This document shows, in pieces, positions 42,817 through 52,199 of a DNA stretch of 64,000 nt. The notes under the pieces are model-generated. The model had not been told where the DNA came from. It saw only the letters and a list, made by a program, of their open reading frames with translations, and made no database searches. Made by a program: the position numbers and the translations under genes. The stretch's first letter is position 1. Every line of letters begins with the position of its first letter. The DNA comes from FEN-1297 sp963787005 (GTDB lineage: Bacteria; Bacteroidota; Ignavibacteria; Ignavibacteriales; Ignavibacteriaceae). Location: NCBI GenBank assembly GCA_963787005.1, contig CAWBBX010000091.1, forward strand, positions 1-64,000, in the 5' to 3' direction.

Positions 42817-43479
42817 TCAAAATTTATAAATAATACCAAGGGCTATAACCGGATACCACTTAAACCAGCTGAGGTTTTCGTTAAGCTGCTGTTCCTGATC
42901 GGGAGCGGCCGAAGGTTCTATAAGCCCGCTAGCAGACAGATTTGCCGAAGGAGGGCCCTGGTAGAATGTGCCGATATCAAAACTGAATTTAAGTCCCGAT
43001 CCTCCCGATGTCGGATTGCCGAGCCCGATTCCGATGTATGGCGCGACTTTGGGGAAATTTATATCTACGCTGAGGTTTCCCAGTTTATCGGGCGTATAAA
43101 CATCTCCGCCGATGTTTTTTGATTTGGTCGGAGTTAATGTCATCGACGCTTTATTCAGATTCACGAAGATTCCAGCGCTGATTCTGAAAATGCTGTTTGT
43201 AAACGGAAACCAGTCGCCGAGAGCTGAAATCGACATCAAATTTAACTCTCCGGTATAGCGGTACTCATCACTAGAACTTCCGCCGCCTTTTAATGAGTTA
43301 TAATTAAACCACGCGAATCCGAGTCTTGCATCAAAATTATCACCGATCGTCCGGATTCCCTCAAGGTTCAGCCCCAATGAACTGACTCGAAGACTTGCCG
43401 CGTAATCCTGTGCCTTTAACCCGCCGGCCGGTAAAAGCAGAAGCACGCAAAGAAGCATATACGGTATTTTTAGCTTCAT
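42817..43479 (-). CDS. Outer membrane beta-barrel protein of unknown function
   Basis: 220 residues. Signal peptide MKLKIPYMLLCVLLLLPAGG to LKAQ, then strands rich in aromatics and glycine (ASLRVSSLGLNLEGIRTIGD, FDARLGFAWFNYNS, VAPYIGIGLGNPTSGGSGLK, WYPVIALGIIYKF), ending in phenylalanine. First gene of a two-gene unit with the following lipoprotein, mirroring the barrel-lipoprotein pair on the other strand at 39.6-41.0 kb. Confidence 0.75.
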   Translation of the reverse strand: MKLKIPYMLLCVLLLLPAGGLKAQDYAASLRVSSLGLNLEGIRTIGDNFDARLGFAWFNYNSLKGGGSSSDEYRYTGELNLMSISALGDWFPFTNSIFRISAGIFVNLNKASMTLTPTKSKNIGGDVYTPDKLGNLSVDINFPKVAPYIGIGLGNPTSGGSGLKFSFDIGTFYQGPPSANLSASGLIEPSAAPDQEQQLNENLSWFKWYPVIALGIIYKF

Positions 43480-43864
43480 AAAGCGATCTCCTTGATGTTA
43501 TTATTTTTTTCTGAATAGAAATTTGTGAAACTTTAATATTGCGGAACGGTTGAAATATTTAGTAAAAAAGAATTTTAAAAATATTTTTTTAGAGTGATGT
43601 GAATTTTGATTATAAGAGCATCCCCTATGCAAAGGAAAATACACCCGACAAGATAATCAAAATTTCTAAGAAATAAACCAGAAACATGAGACTTTTTTTA
43701 AATCTTAACACATTCAATCCACCCGGGAAGGACAAATATACAAATGTGTTTGTACTGCGCTAAATTGTTTATTTTTGTATAATTAAAAAGAAAATATCTT
43801 AAATTATGCCTTTATAAACTCTTACGCTGTTCAATTACTTATTATTTTAAGGATAAAGACAATC
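43480..43864. other. Divergent promoter region, no gene seen
   Basis: 385 bp between divergent genes (barrel on -, hemW on +). AT-rich, with TTGTATAATT near 43775 as the only promoter-like hexamer that I would point to. No ORF, RNA or strong hairpin is evident. Confidence 0.4.
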
Positions 43865-44999
43865 TTGGCAAATTCGGCACTGTACGTACATATTCCGTTT
43901 TGCGACCATAAATGCATCTACTGTGATTTTTACTCAATTATTACTACCGACAACATTCACCCTTTTCTCAAAGGTATAACATCGGAGATAGAACATTACT
44001 CGGGCCTTTATTCTGAAGGAAGAACTTTCGGCTCAATATTTTTCGGCGGCGGAACTCCTTCTCTTATGACGCCGGATTATCTTCATAAAATTATCGCCGT
44101 ACTCTTAGGAAAAATTTTAGCGGTCAGATGAAAATGCCGAAATTACAATGGAAACCAACCCGGGTACCGTAAATAAAAACAAGCTTAAAGAATTCCGCGA
44201 GGCGGGAATAAACCGGATCAGCATCGGTATACAATCCTTCCACGACGATGAGCTTAAATTTCTTACTAGGATACACGATAAAGCCGCGGGGATTAAAACC
44301 GTTGAAAACGCCGCAGTAGCCGGCTTCGAAAATATCAGCGTGGATCTTATCTTCAATCTGCCCGGACAAACAAAAGAGCGGTGGAATCAAAATCTTCTCA
44401 CCGCCGCCTCTCTTCCTATAAAACATTTATCTGCTTACAGCCTAATTCTCGAACGCGGGACAATATTAAACAAAATGGTACTCGACGGAAAAGTTGTTAT
44501 GCAGGACGATGATTACGACGCCGACCTTTACGAGATGACCATGGATTTTTTTGAAGAAAGAGGATTCCGACAGTACGAGGTTTCCAATTTCGCCAAGCCC
44601 GGTTACGAATGCGTTCACAACAATGTGTACTGGCACTACCGAGATTACCTAAGCTTCGGCCCCTCGGCGCATTCTTTTGCCGGCGGAAAGCGCTGGTGGA
44701 ATTTTTCGAGTTTGAAGAAATATCTTTCGGAAATTGAGAAGAACGGGCACGCGGAAGCAAATCACGAATTCTTATCCGAAGAACAAAAGCTGAATGAGTA
44801 CGTGATGCTCGCATTAAGAAGCAGCGGGCTCGATACAGAAGAATTCACGAAAAAATTCGGCGTGAATTGGATAAATGAGAAATATGATTATCTTAAAACT
44901 TTGGAAGATAAAAATCTTGCCGTAATCGACGGCGGCAAAGTGCGTCTTACTAAATCCGGCTACGCCGTCTGCGACGAGATACTGCGCCACCTGCTCTAA
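43865..44999 (+). pseudogene. hemW: HemW-like radical SAM protein, frameshifted
   Basis: Oxygen-independent coproporphyrinogen oxidase-like heme chaperone. TTG start at 43865. The first frame holds the radical SAM cysteines PFCDHKCIYCDFYS and FFGGGTPSLM, then runs out at 44131. The second begins in METNPGTVNKNKLKEFREAG and contains INRISIGIQSFHDDELKFL, VDLIFNLPGQT, the HemN-type YEVSNFAKPG and a winged-helix tail. Its sensible sequence reaches back to SDENAEIT at about 44124, so one extra base lies in 44100-44124. Total about 377 residues, normal length. Error or recent lesion. Confidence 0.85.
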
Positions 45000-45044
45000 T
45001 AACGTAATCAATACAAGCAACGATTCTGATTGTTTTTGAACAGA

Positions 45045-45177
45045 GAGAATGGAGTACTGGAATGTTGGAGTACTGGAATAGTGGGGTGCCGGATTAATTG
45101 TAATTGCTAATTTTATTCTTATACAACTCCTCCGAAGGAGTCCTTTGGACATTACTCCACTATTCCATTATTCCTCT
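45045..45177. repeat. Inverted repeat with simple-sequence arms
   Basis: Left side made of ggagtactgg / ggaatgttgg / ggaatagtgg decamers; TGGAATAGTGG (45073-45083) pairs with CCACTATTCCA (45157-45167), and CATTACTCC recalls the 28.46 kb array. A small CTCCTCCGAAGGAG stem lies inside. No ORF. Confidence 0.7.
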
Positions 45178-45231
45178 TCACATGAGCTAAAACTTTGACT
45201 AAAATTATTATCTAAAAAACTTCACTGGATT

Positions 45232-46455
45232 ATGTTTAAAATCAAACTCCACTGGCAAATTTTAATCGCCTTATTAATCGGAATTCTTTACGGGCTCTTC
45301 CTCACTGATTACGTTAAATATGTAACCTGGATGGGGGACGTTTTTCTAGAAGCCCTGAAGATGATTATCGTTCCTCTCATTCTTACCTCGATTATAACCG
45401 GAATTGCCAACATAGGAGACGCTCAGGATCTGGGTAAAATGGGCCTAAAGACCCTGCTATATTATATCACAACAAGCCTGCTTGCAATTTTAGTCGGACT
45501 CACTTTCGTTAACATTATACAGCCCGGGGTTGGAGCCGATCTTGGATTTTCGAAAAACGTGGAGGGAATTCATACCGCCTCTAAGGGACTCGGTAATTTT
45601 CTCCTGAGGTTAATTCCCACAAATATTTTCCAGGCGCTTGCAAACGGCGACATGCTTGCAATTATTTTCTTTGCCGTGCTTGTCGGTTTCTTCCTCACAA
45701 AGCTCGCACCCGAGTACAAAGATCCTCTTCTGAATTTATTTAACGGCGGGTTCGAACTGATGATGAAAATTACCTCATTCGTAATAAAATTTACTCCGTT
45801 CGGAATTCTCGGAATTGTAGCCGGCGTGGTAGCAGAACAGGCGGGAAATCTTATAGACGTTGCGGCAAGACTCGGCTTATATATGATGTCCGTCTTACTC
45901 GGGCTTTTCGTTCACGCCTTTATTACGCTTCCGCTTATTTTGAGATTTGCCGGGAAGGCCGATCCGTGGCGCCACTTTAAAACGATGACCACACCCCTCA
46001 TCACGGCTTTCTCCACTTCGTCTTCTTCCGCTACTTTGCCGCTCACCTTAGATGCCGTAGAGAACGAGGTAGGCGTGTCAAACAAAGTAACAAGCTTTGT
46101 GCTTCCTCTCGGAGCAACGGTTAACATGGACGGCACCGCGTTGTACGAATGTATCGCCGCAATGTTTATTGCGCAAGCTTACGGCATTCATCTGGATTTC
46201 TTTCATCAGTTTATAGTGGTATTTACCGCGCTTCTTGCTTCAATAGGGGCAGCGGGTATTCCAATGGCGGGACTCGTGATGATCACCGTTATTCTTTCCG
46301 CGGTGGGACTTCCGCTGGAAGGCGTTGGTTTAATTCTAGCCGTAGACAGAATTCTGGATATGTGCAGAACCACGGTAAACGTATGGAGCGATTCATGCGG
46401 CGCCGCGGTTATTGCCAAGACGGAAGGAGAAACGATAAAAGTAGCGGTAAGATGA
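45232..46455 (+). CDS. Dicarboxylate/amino acid:cation symporter (DAACS)
   Basis: 407 residues, about eight helices plus two re-entrant loops. Serine-rich HP1 TAFSTSSSSATLPLT, transport motif GATVNMDGTALYE, AGIPMAGLVMI (HP2) and DRILDMCRTTVNVWSDSCGA identify the GltP/DctA family. Imports glutamate/aspartate or C4-dicarboxylates with H+ or Na+. CRTTVNVWSD, with Arg before TTVNV, resembles glutamate/aspartate carriers, but substrate is not decided. Confidence 0.92.
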   Translation: MFKIKLHWQILIALLIGILYGLFLTDYVKYVTWMGDVFLEALKMIIVPLILTSIITGIANIGDAQDLGKMGLKTLLYYITTSLLAILVGLTFVNIIQPGVGADLGFSKNVEGIHTASKGLGNFLLRLIPTNIFQALANGDMLAIIFFAVLVGFFLTKLAPEYKDPLLNLFNGGFELMMKITSFVIKFTPFGILGIVAGVVAEQAGNLIDVAARLGLYMMSVLLGLFVHAFITLPLILRFAGKADPWRHFKTMTTPLITAFSTSSSSATLPLTLDAVENEVGVSNKVTSFVLPLGATVNMDGTALYECIAAMFIAQAYGIHLDFFHQFIVVFTALLASIGAAGIPMAGLVMITVILSAVGLPLEGVGLILAVDRILDMCRTTVNVWSDSCGAAVIAKTEGETIKVAVR

Positions 46456-46471
46456 GAATTGCTTGTTGAAT

Positions 46472-46520
46472 TTTTTTATATGTCATTCTGAATCCCGATT
46501 TATCGGGATGAAGAATCTCA
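46472..46520. repeat. MITE-like fragment, TGTCATTCTGAATCCC type
   Basis: TGTCATTCTGA, hairpin ATCCCGATTTATCGGGAT, GAAGAATCTC. The first 40 bp are identical to the element at 46722; the right half is missing. Confidence 0.75.
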
Positions 46521-46585
46521 CAGTAATTTTAGTTCAATTTAATCTAATATTCTGACTTGTCTTACTTTCTCTCCTTTAATTATTG

Positions 46586-46667
46586 CCGTCGGTTTTAACC
46601 GACGGAATAGATTATGACAAACAAAAATGGCTTTAGCCACATAATAATAATGTATGAGGCTAAAGCC
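46586..46667. repeat. Two REP-like hairpins
   Basis: CCGTCGGTTTTAACCGACGG (46586-46605) resembles the AACGGTT stems near the transposase. GGCTTTAGCC (46629-46638) is mirrored by GGCTAAAGCC (46658-46667). Confidence 0.7.
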
Positions 46668-46721
46668 GGTTATATGAGGACTAAATTAAACCGGTGAAAT
46701 AAAATTGTTTAAAATCCTTTT

Positions 46722-46816
46722 ATATGTCATTCTGAATCCCGATTTATCGGGATGAAGAATCTCCCTGTATATTCTTAAGATTCTTCGGTCGTAGAACTCC
46801 CTCAGAATGACATATG
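46722..46816. repeat. Complete MITE-like element, 14-bp terminal inverted repeats
   Basis: ATATGTCATTCTGA (46722-46735) and TCAGAATGACATAT (46802-46815) are perfect inverse copies. Inside are the CCCGATTTATCGGG hairpin and GAAGAATCTC with its inverse AGATTCTTC. 94 bp, no coding. Confidence 0.8.
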
Positions 46817-46848
46817 CGGTAATTTAGAATTCATTAAGTCAGAGAAAA

Positions 46849-48477
46849 CTACTTTATCAGCGGCACGCCAATACAGCAGTCCGGCTCGGTAATCTTCAGC
46901 AAGTCCGCAATTGTCGCGGCAACATCAACAATGTAAACAGGCCTGTTCACCGTCTGCTTCGGAACGTGCCATCCATAAAACAGCATCGGTACGTGGGTAT
47001 CGTACGCGTAATAAGTTCCGTGCGAAGTACCCTGCTTCAAAAAATTGGGAAGATAACCCGGCTGAAGTCCGAACGCAATATCACCCGAGCGCACCATGTT
47101 AAATCCGTTTAACACTAAATTGGTTGTTGCCCTGGATGGCGTATGTCCTTCGAGATCATCCCTTGTAAATATTTCCGTTACCGCCGGAAAGTTTTGTCTT
47201 ATATAATCGGCAAACGACTGCTCGACGAGATGGATATCCAGGTTCTTTTGCGCAAGCTCTTTGTAATCAAAAAATATTTGATTGTTGGAAAAGTCTGCAA
47301 CTAAATTTTTATCCCCGAATTTTTTTCCGGCGAAAGCGTTCAAAGAATCTTCAAATGCTTTGGTACCGAGGCCGCCGGCGTTCAGTTTATGCTCCTGCCT
47401 GAAGCCGTTGTTTTCAACAACAGCGTGATCGGCAGTCAAGAATACAACGTAGTTGCCTTTTCCTACCTGCTTATCGAGAGCCGAGAGAAGCTGCGCTATC
47501 TGTGCGTCGAGCCTGATATAAGTATCTTCTATCTCAAAAGAATTAGGGCCGTACGCATGTCCTACAAAATCTGTTGAAGAAAAGCTGATAGCCAGGAAGT
47601 CGGTATACTTTCCTTCACCGAGCTTTTCGCCTTTCAGCGCCGCTTCGGCAAAATCAAGCACAATTTTATTTCCGTACGGAGTCGATTCGAGTGCAGCGTA
47701 TTTTTTATTACCCTGTACCGAATCAAAAAGATGCGGGAAAGTAGTATTACCTTCCTTGAATACATCTTTTTCGCTTGCGCTTGCATCAGGCATGCTTACC
47801 TCGTAGTCCTTAAGCGGACGGGCAAGCTGCCAGCTGCCCGACATATATTTGTCCGCGAGTTTTTCACGGTTAAAAGAGTTTACCCAGTCCGGCAGTTTAT
47901 CCATATAATAAGACGAAGTAATAAATTTTCCGTTGTTAGTATCGTACCAGTAAGCTGCGTTGGCAGAGCGTCCTCCCGGTAGAATAGCCGCGCGGTCTTT
48001 AAGCGAAATACTGACAACCCTCGACAAGAAATTATTAGAAAGTCTCAGCTGATCGGTTATTGTAGTAGCGAGCAGGCGGTGCGGCGACATCTTTCCTTCA
48101 TTATCATCGCTCCCGACAGTCTTCACGGTCGGATCATAAGCGCAATAGACCGATTTGCCCGTTTCTTTATCGTACCAGTTGTTGGCTATTATACCGTGGT
48201 AGAAAGGAGTAGAGCCCGTGTATACCGAAGTGTGTCCCGGCCCGGTATAAGTCGGTACATAGTTAAAATGAGCAAACGTAAAATTGCTTCCATCGTTCAT
48301 TAATCTTTTAAATCCGCCGTTATCGTAATAGGGATAAAACTTATATAGGTAGTCGTACCGCATCTGGTCAATAACAATGCCTACTACAAGCTTTGGTCTC
48401 GGTACTTCGCCGGAGTAAGCGAAGCCGGTAATTATTAAAAACATTATCAATAAAAAAGAGATGTTTTTTGATTTCAT
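46849..48477 (-). CDS. PafA-type alkaline phosphatase
   Basis: 542 residues; signal peptide to about 22 (ITGFAYSG). Zinc phosphomonoesterase of the alkaline phosphatase superfamily. Asp in VVGIVIDQMRYDY, catalytic Thr in PTYTGPGHTSVYTGS, NNWYD, and the Lys-x-Arg pair of the PafA active site in SLKDRAAILPGG. Later ligands are in FVGHAYGPNS, FLTADHAVVEN and GTSHGTYYAYD. The Lys-Arg pair favours monoesterase rather than nucleotide pyrophosphatase activity. It would release phosphate from organic esters in the periplasm. No Pho-box type signal is evident. Confidence 0.9.
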   Translation of the reverse strand: MKSKNISFLLIMFLIITGFAYSGEVPRPKLVVGIVIDQMRYDYLYKFYPYYDNGGFKRLMNDGSNFTFAHFNYVPTYTGPGHTSVYTGSTPFYHGIIANNWYDKETGKSVYCAYDPTVKTVGSDDNEGKMSPHRLLATTITDQLRLSNNFLSRVVSISLKDRAAILPGGRSANAAYWYDTNNGKFITSSYYMDKLPDWVNSFNREKLADKYMSGSWQLARPLKDYEVSMPDASASEKDVFKEGNTTFPHLFDSVQGNKKYAALESTPYGNKIVLDFAEAALKGEKLGEGKYTDFLAISFSSTDFVGHAYGPNSFEIEDTYIRLDAQIAQLLSALDKQVGKGNYVVFLTADHAVVENNGFRQEHKLNAGGLGTKAFEDSLNAFAGKKFGDKNLVADFSNNQIFFDYKELAQKNLDIHLVEQSFADYIRQNFPAVTEIFTRDDLEGHTPSRATTNLVLNGFNMVRSGDIAFGLQPGYLPNFLKQGTSHGTYYAYDTHVPMLFYGWHVPKQTVNRPVYIVDVAATIADLLKITEPDCCIGVPLIK

Positions 48478-48524
48478 CGCAGGTGCCTTTATTAGAATGA
48501 TGAATATACTAATTAAATTTAGTC

Positions 48525-49181
48525 CTATTTCAAACCGATTTTACCAGGAAGCTCGCCGATCTTTTTAATGGTGAAATCGGGAGCTTCTGCACTTAAAGCT
48601 TCTTCCGAACGGTAGCCGTACAGGGCACCGCAGGTTTTAACCCCGGCGTTTCTTCCGCAGTTTATGTCCAGCTCGGTATCGCCCACCATCAGCGCGTTTC
48701 CCGGCTGCTCGTTTAATTCCTTGCAGATAATCAGCAGCGGCTCGGCCGACGGCTTGTTGGCGATACCCGGCCTTCTTCCCATCACGTATGAAAAATATTT
48801 TCTTAATCCGAAATGGTCTATAATTTTGTCCGCCTGATCCTGTCCCTTTGTTGTGAGCAGGGAAATCTTAATATCGTTGCTTATGAGTTTCTGCATGACT
48901 TCAATTGTGCCGGGATATAACTCTGAAGAGTCTATAAAATCAAAATAAAAACTTTTATAAACTTCGATAAACTCATCGAAATCTTTAAGAGGTATGCCCA
49001 TTTCATTAAAAATATCTACGAAGTGATGTCCTATTCTTCTATAAAATTCATCGTTCGGCAGGTCATCGGTTAGCTTTAGATACCTAAGAGATTTTAGTGT
49101 TGATTCGTAGATCGTTTTGTAAGAATTTACAATTGTGCCGTCCAGATCGAACGTCACGCTTTTTATATGATGGTTATCCAT
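48525..49181 (-). CDS. HAD-family hydrolase, phosphoglycolate phosphatase-like
   Basis: About 218 residues from the ATG at 49181; the frame is open to 49277 but motif I follows directly after this start (HIKSVTFDLDGTIVNS). Motif II is in ISLLTTKGQDQADKI (Thr rather than Ser), the motif III Lys in GIANKPSAEPL, and motif IV in ALMVGDTELDINCG. The alpha-helical cap lies between residues 17 and 90. It dephosphorylates a small metabolite; substrate unknown. Its start overlaps the end of the zinc-ribbon gene, so the pair is coupled. Confidence 0.85.
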   Translation of the reverse strand: MDNHHIKSVTFDLDGTIVNSYKTIYESTLKSLRYLKLTDDLPNDEFYRRIGHHFVDIFNEMGIPLKDFDEFIEVYKSFYFDFIDSSELYPGTIEVMQKLISNDIKISLLTTKGQDQADKIIDHFGLRKYFSYVMGRRPGIANKPSAEPLLIICKELNEQPGNALMVGDTELDINCGRNAGVKTCGALYGYRSEEALSAEAPDFTIKKIGELPGKIGLK

Positions 49182-49380
49182 TTTCCCCGTTGTCGAGTTT
49201 TGTGTCTTCTCCATTAATACCGTTTTCACATTTTTCACCGCGGCAGCATTCGTCGATGTTGGTCCCGCAATTGGCACACTGGCCGTGACCGTGTACCCAT
49301 ATTATAGTTGTGGGCAAGCCGCACCGCAAGCAGACCGTAATATCGCTCTGCTTGATTTCTTTTTTGTTAAAGTTCTGCAT
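49174..49380 (-). CDS. Small zinc-ribbon protein
   Basis: 68 residues. VCLRCGLPTTIIWVHGHGQC followed by ANCGTNIDECCRGE gives paired CxxC motifs and a conserved-looking HGHGQC core, a compact zinc-ribbon that I recall from related genomes without a known role. The tail after CRGEKC is low complexity. ATG start; its TAA lies 2-5 bp downstream of the HAD ATG on the - strand, so the genes overlap. Confidence 0.7.
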   Translation of the reverse strand: MQNFNKKEIKQSDITVCLRCGLPTTIIWVHGHGQCANCGTNIDECCRGEKCENGINGEDTKLDNGENG

Positions 49381-49916
49381 GTGATTACTAATAAAAAATT
49401 ATTGCTTGCTGTTAATCATATACCCGGTAATTACCAATTACCGAGAGGATAAAATATTTAATTCCTCGGTTTAATTCTACATTTTCGGCTGTTTATCGCA
49501 TTTATTCTTTTATTAAATCAGTTTATTAGTTACTGGTATCGATTTCATAGACGAACATTTAAACTAAGGGGATGAATATCTCAAATATTTCATCCGTAAT
49601 TAATTTTCCATTCGCATTAGGATGAGTTGTCGGGCCATTGCAAAAGGAAATAATTTTATCGAGGATTTTCAAAACTAACATTTAGAACCTGCTTTTTGAA
49701 ATTTATTAATAAGTAGTTTGTTGATATTTGAACAATCATTAAAACAGCCCAGCCGTTCGCGCACATCCTGTGTTTGGTTTTTATATATGATACTTTTCCC
49801 GTCACAATTTAAAGGTTTGAATTCTTAAAGGTGAATCTTACCCTTCATTTAACCTCATATTTCTTTAAATTTATAATGCAAAAAATATCGGATAATCATT
49901 TTCCCGGAAAGCGAAT
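49381..49916. other. 536-bp gap without a recognisable gene
   Basis: Divergent region between the zinc-ribbon gene (-) and ypdA (+). AT-rich. One perfect hairpin CGGTAATT/AATTACCG with an ACC loop at 49425-49443. No ORF of note and no tRNA-like fold. Confidence 0.5.
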
Positions 49917-50906
49917 ATGAACATGAAAAATGAATATGATGTAATAATAATTGGAGCCGGACCGATAGGTCTTTCCTGCGGCATAGAAGCGGTGAGGAGA
50001 AAAAAGAGCCACCTTATCATCGAAAAAGGATGCCTCGTAAATTCTATCTTCAATTACCCGACAAACATGACCTTCTTTTCCACATCTGAAAGACTGGAAA
50101 TAGGCGGCGTTCCTTTCGTCTCCCACGGCGACAAACCCACAAGAAGGGAGGCGCTGGAATACTTTAGAAGAGTAAAAAATTCCTGGGACCTTAATGTACA
50201 TACTTATGAAAAAGTTGAGGAGATTAAGGAAGATAACGGCGGGTTCATCTTAACTTCCGATAAAGGGAAATACAGAGCGAAGAACGTTATCATCTCCACC
50301 GGCTTTTACGACATGCCGAATTACACTAACGTTCCCGGAGAGGAACTTCCGAAAGTAAAGCATTATTTTGACGAGGCGCATCCATACGCTTATCTTAAGA
50401 TTGCCGTAATAGGCGCCGCTAATTCGGCTGTTGACGTTGCGCTGGAGACTTACAGACGCGGCTCCGAGGTTACGATGGTTATCAGGGAAAGCAAAATAAA
50501 GGACAGCGTAAAATATTGGGTTAAACCTGACATAGAGAACCGCATTAAAGAAGGATCTATAAAGGCATATTTTGATTCTTATGTGACCGAAATACGCGAG
50601 AAAGAAGTGGACATTAAAACACCGGATGGTATTGTTACAATTGAAAACGAATTCGTGTTTGCTATGACCGGCTACCATCCCGATTTCGATTTTCTAAAAA
50701 AAGCCGGCGTGAAAATCTCCGGCGAGCCTGACGAAGCCCCTGTTTACGACTCTAATACCTTTGAGACCAATAAAAAGGGCATGTACCTTGCAGGTGTCGT
50801 CTGCGGCGGAATGGACACGGGTAAACTGTTTATTGAGAATTCCAGGTTCCACGCCGTCAGCATTTTCGATCACATGGACATATCGCGCGCTGCAGGCCCC
50901 AAATAG
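49917..50906 (+). CDS. ypdA: YpdA-family flavin disulfide reductase
   Basis: 329 residues, FAD and NADPH dependent. FAD motif VIIIGAGPIGLSCGIEA (about 10-26), FSTSERLEIGGVPF, FAD/NAD segment ISTGFYDMPNY, NADPH motif IAVIGAANSAVDVALE, and AMTGYHPDFDF before the C-terminal FAD contact. The family reduces bacillithiol disulfide in Firmicutes and is common in Bacteroidota. There is no CxxC pair as in thioredoxin reductase. The second ATG (49923) is equally plausible as start. Confidence 0.9.
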   Translation: MNMKNEYDVIIIGAGPIGLSCGIEAVRRKKSHLIIEKGCLVNSIFNYPTNMTFFSTSERLEIGGVPFVSHGDKPTRREALEYFRRVKNSWDLNVHTYEKVEEIKEDNGGFILTSDKGKYRAKNVIISTGFYDMPNYTNVPGEELPKVKHYFDEAHPYAYLKIAVIGAANSAVDVALETYRRGSEVTMVIRESKIKDSVKYWVKPDIENRIKEGSIKAYFDSYVTEIREKEVDIKTPDGIVTIENEFVFAMTGYHPDFDFLKKAGVKISGEPDEAPVYDSNTFETNKKGMYLAGVVCGGMDTGKLFIENSRFHAVSIFDHMDISRAAGPK

Positions 50907-51054
50907 GCTTGAGCCTAAGAAAGCAAGGAAATTAAGGCGCTTTTTATAAAAAAATAAGGCGGTTAATACATTGAATCCAACAAAATTTAAGGTTATTTTA
51001 AAACCTTGAATTTCGATTTGTTTTGTGCAATAATTAAAATTTAACGGAGTAAGT

Positions 51055-52104
51055 ATGATTGATAAAATAAAAGAATTACTAGGAAAAGACGCAGACTCTC
51101 TGCTGAAGTATAAGGCAAAATTTCCGAAAGAACAGATCCATTTGCCGGGACCTGATTTCGTTGATAGAATTTTTGCTCAAAGCGACAGGAACATAAATGT
51201 GCTTAAAAATTTGCAATGGTTATACATGTCGGGAAGACTGGCCGGGACGGGGTATGTCTCAATTCTGCCGGTCGACCAGGGAATAGAGCACACGGCCGGT
51301 GCGTCTTTCGCGCCAAACCCTGAATACTTTGATCCTGAAAATATTATTAAACTAGCTATAAACGGCGGCTGCAACGCGGTAGCTTCAACGTTGGGTGTTC
51401 TCGGAATGAACTCGAGGAAATACGCTCACAAAATTCCGTTCATCGTTAAAATAAATCATAACGAGCTTATGACTTATCCTAATAAATTCGACCAGATTAT
51501 GTTTGCCAACGTTGAGCAGGCATACGATATGGGCGCTGCCGCGGTGGGTGCGACTATCTACTTCGGTTCTTCGGAAAGCGACCGCCAGATAGTTGAGGTA
51601 AGCGAAGCATTTCAGCATGCTCATGAACTCGGACTTGCAACAATTCTGTGGTGCTACACAAGGAACAACGACTTCAAGACGAAGGAAAAAGATTACCATG
51701 TAGCAGCCGACCTTACCGGACAGGCGAACCACTTAGGCGTTACTATCGAAGCCGATATTATCAAACAGAAACTTCCCGAATGCAACGGCGGATTCAAAGA
51801 TCTGAAGTTCGGAAAGTTCAACGAGAAGATGTACACTGAGCTCTCATCCGACAATCCTATAGATCTGACCCGCTACCAGGTAATTAACAATTACATGGGA
51901 AGGGCCGGATTGATTAACAGCGGCGGCGCTTCCGGCGCAAACGATTTTGCCGATGCCGCGAGGACTGCGGTAATAAACAAGCGTGCGGGCGGAATGGGAC
52001 TAATTTCCGGGCGTAAGGCTTTCCAGCGTCCCATGGCGGACGGAGTTAAGCTGCTGAATCTTATTCAGGATGTTTATCTTGAGAAAGAGATTACCGTAGC
52101 TTAA
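51055..52104 (+). CDS. fbaB: Class I fructose-bisphosphate aldolase, FbaB type
   Basis: 349 residues, co-linear with E. coli FbaB (350). Schiff-base DhnA-type aldolase of glycolysis/gluconeogenesis. Conserved blocks: GRLAGTGYVSILPVDQGIEH, TLGVL, VGATIYFGSSES, ADLTGQANHLGVTIEADIIK with the catalytic lysine region, RAGLINSGGASG and RTAVINKRAGGMGLISGRKA. Followed at 18 bp by a strong terminator. Confidence 0.95.
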   Translation: MIDKIKELLGKDADSLLKYKAKFPKEQIHLPGPDFVDRIFAQSDRNINVLKNLQWLYMSGRLAGTGYVSILPVDQGIEHTAGASFAPNPEYFDPENIIKLAINGGCNAVASTLGVLGMNSRKYAHKIPFIVKINHNELMTYPNKFDQIMFANVEQAYDMGAAAVGATIYFGSSESDRQIVEVSEAFQHAHELGLATILWCYTRNNDFKTKEKDYHVAADLTGQANHLGVTIEADIIKQKLPECNGGFKDLKFGKFNEKMYTELSSDNPIDLTRYQVINNYMGRAGLINSGGASGANDFADAARTAVINKRAGGMGLISGRKAFQRPMADGVKLLNLIQDVYLEKEITVA

Positions 52105-52121
52105 ACTAATCTAATTCTACG

Positions 52122-52163
52122 AAAAAGCGCCGGTGCGGGAACTGCCTGCACGGCGCTTTTTTT
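52122..52163 (+). terminator. Intrinsic terminator of fbaB
   Basis: AAAAAGCGCCG then GTGCGGG/CCTGCAC inner stem, then CGGCGC and seven T: a long GC-rich stem with U tract. Confidence 0.88.
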
Positions 52164-52199
52164 ATGTCCTTTATAAAAAGATGAACGCTGTTATTACTT

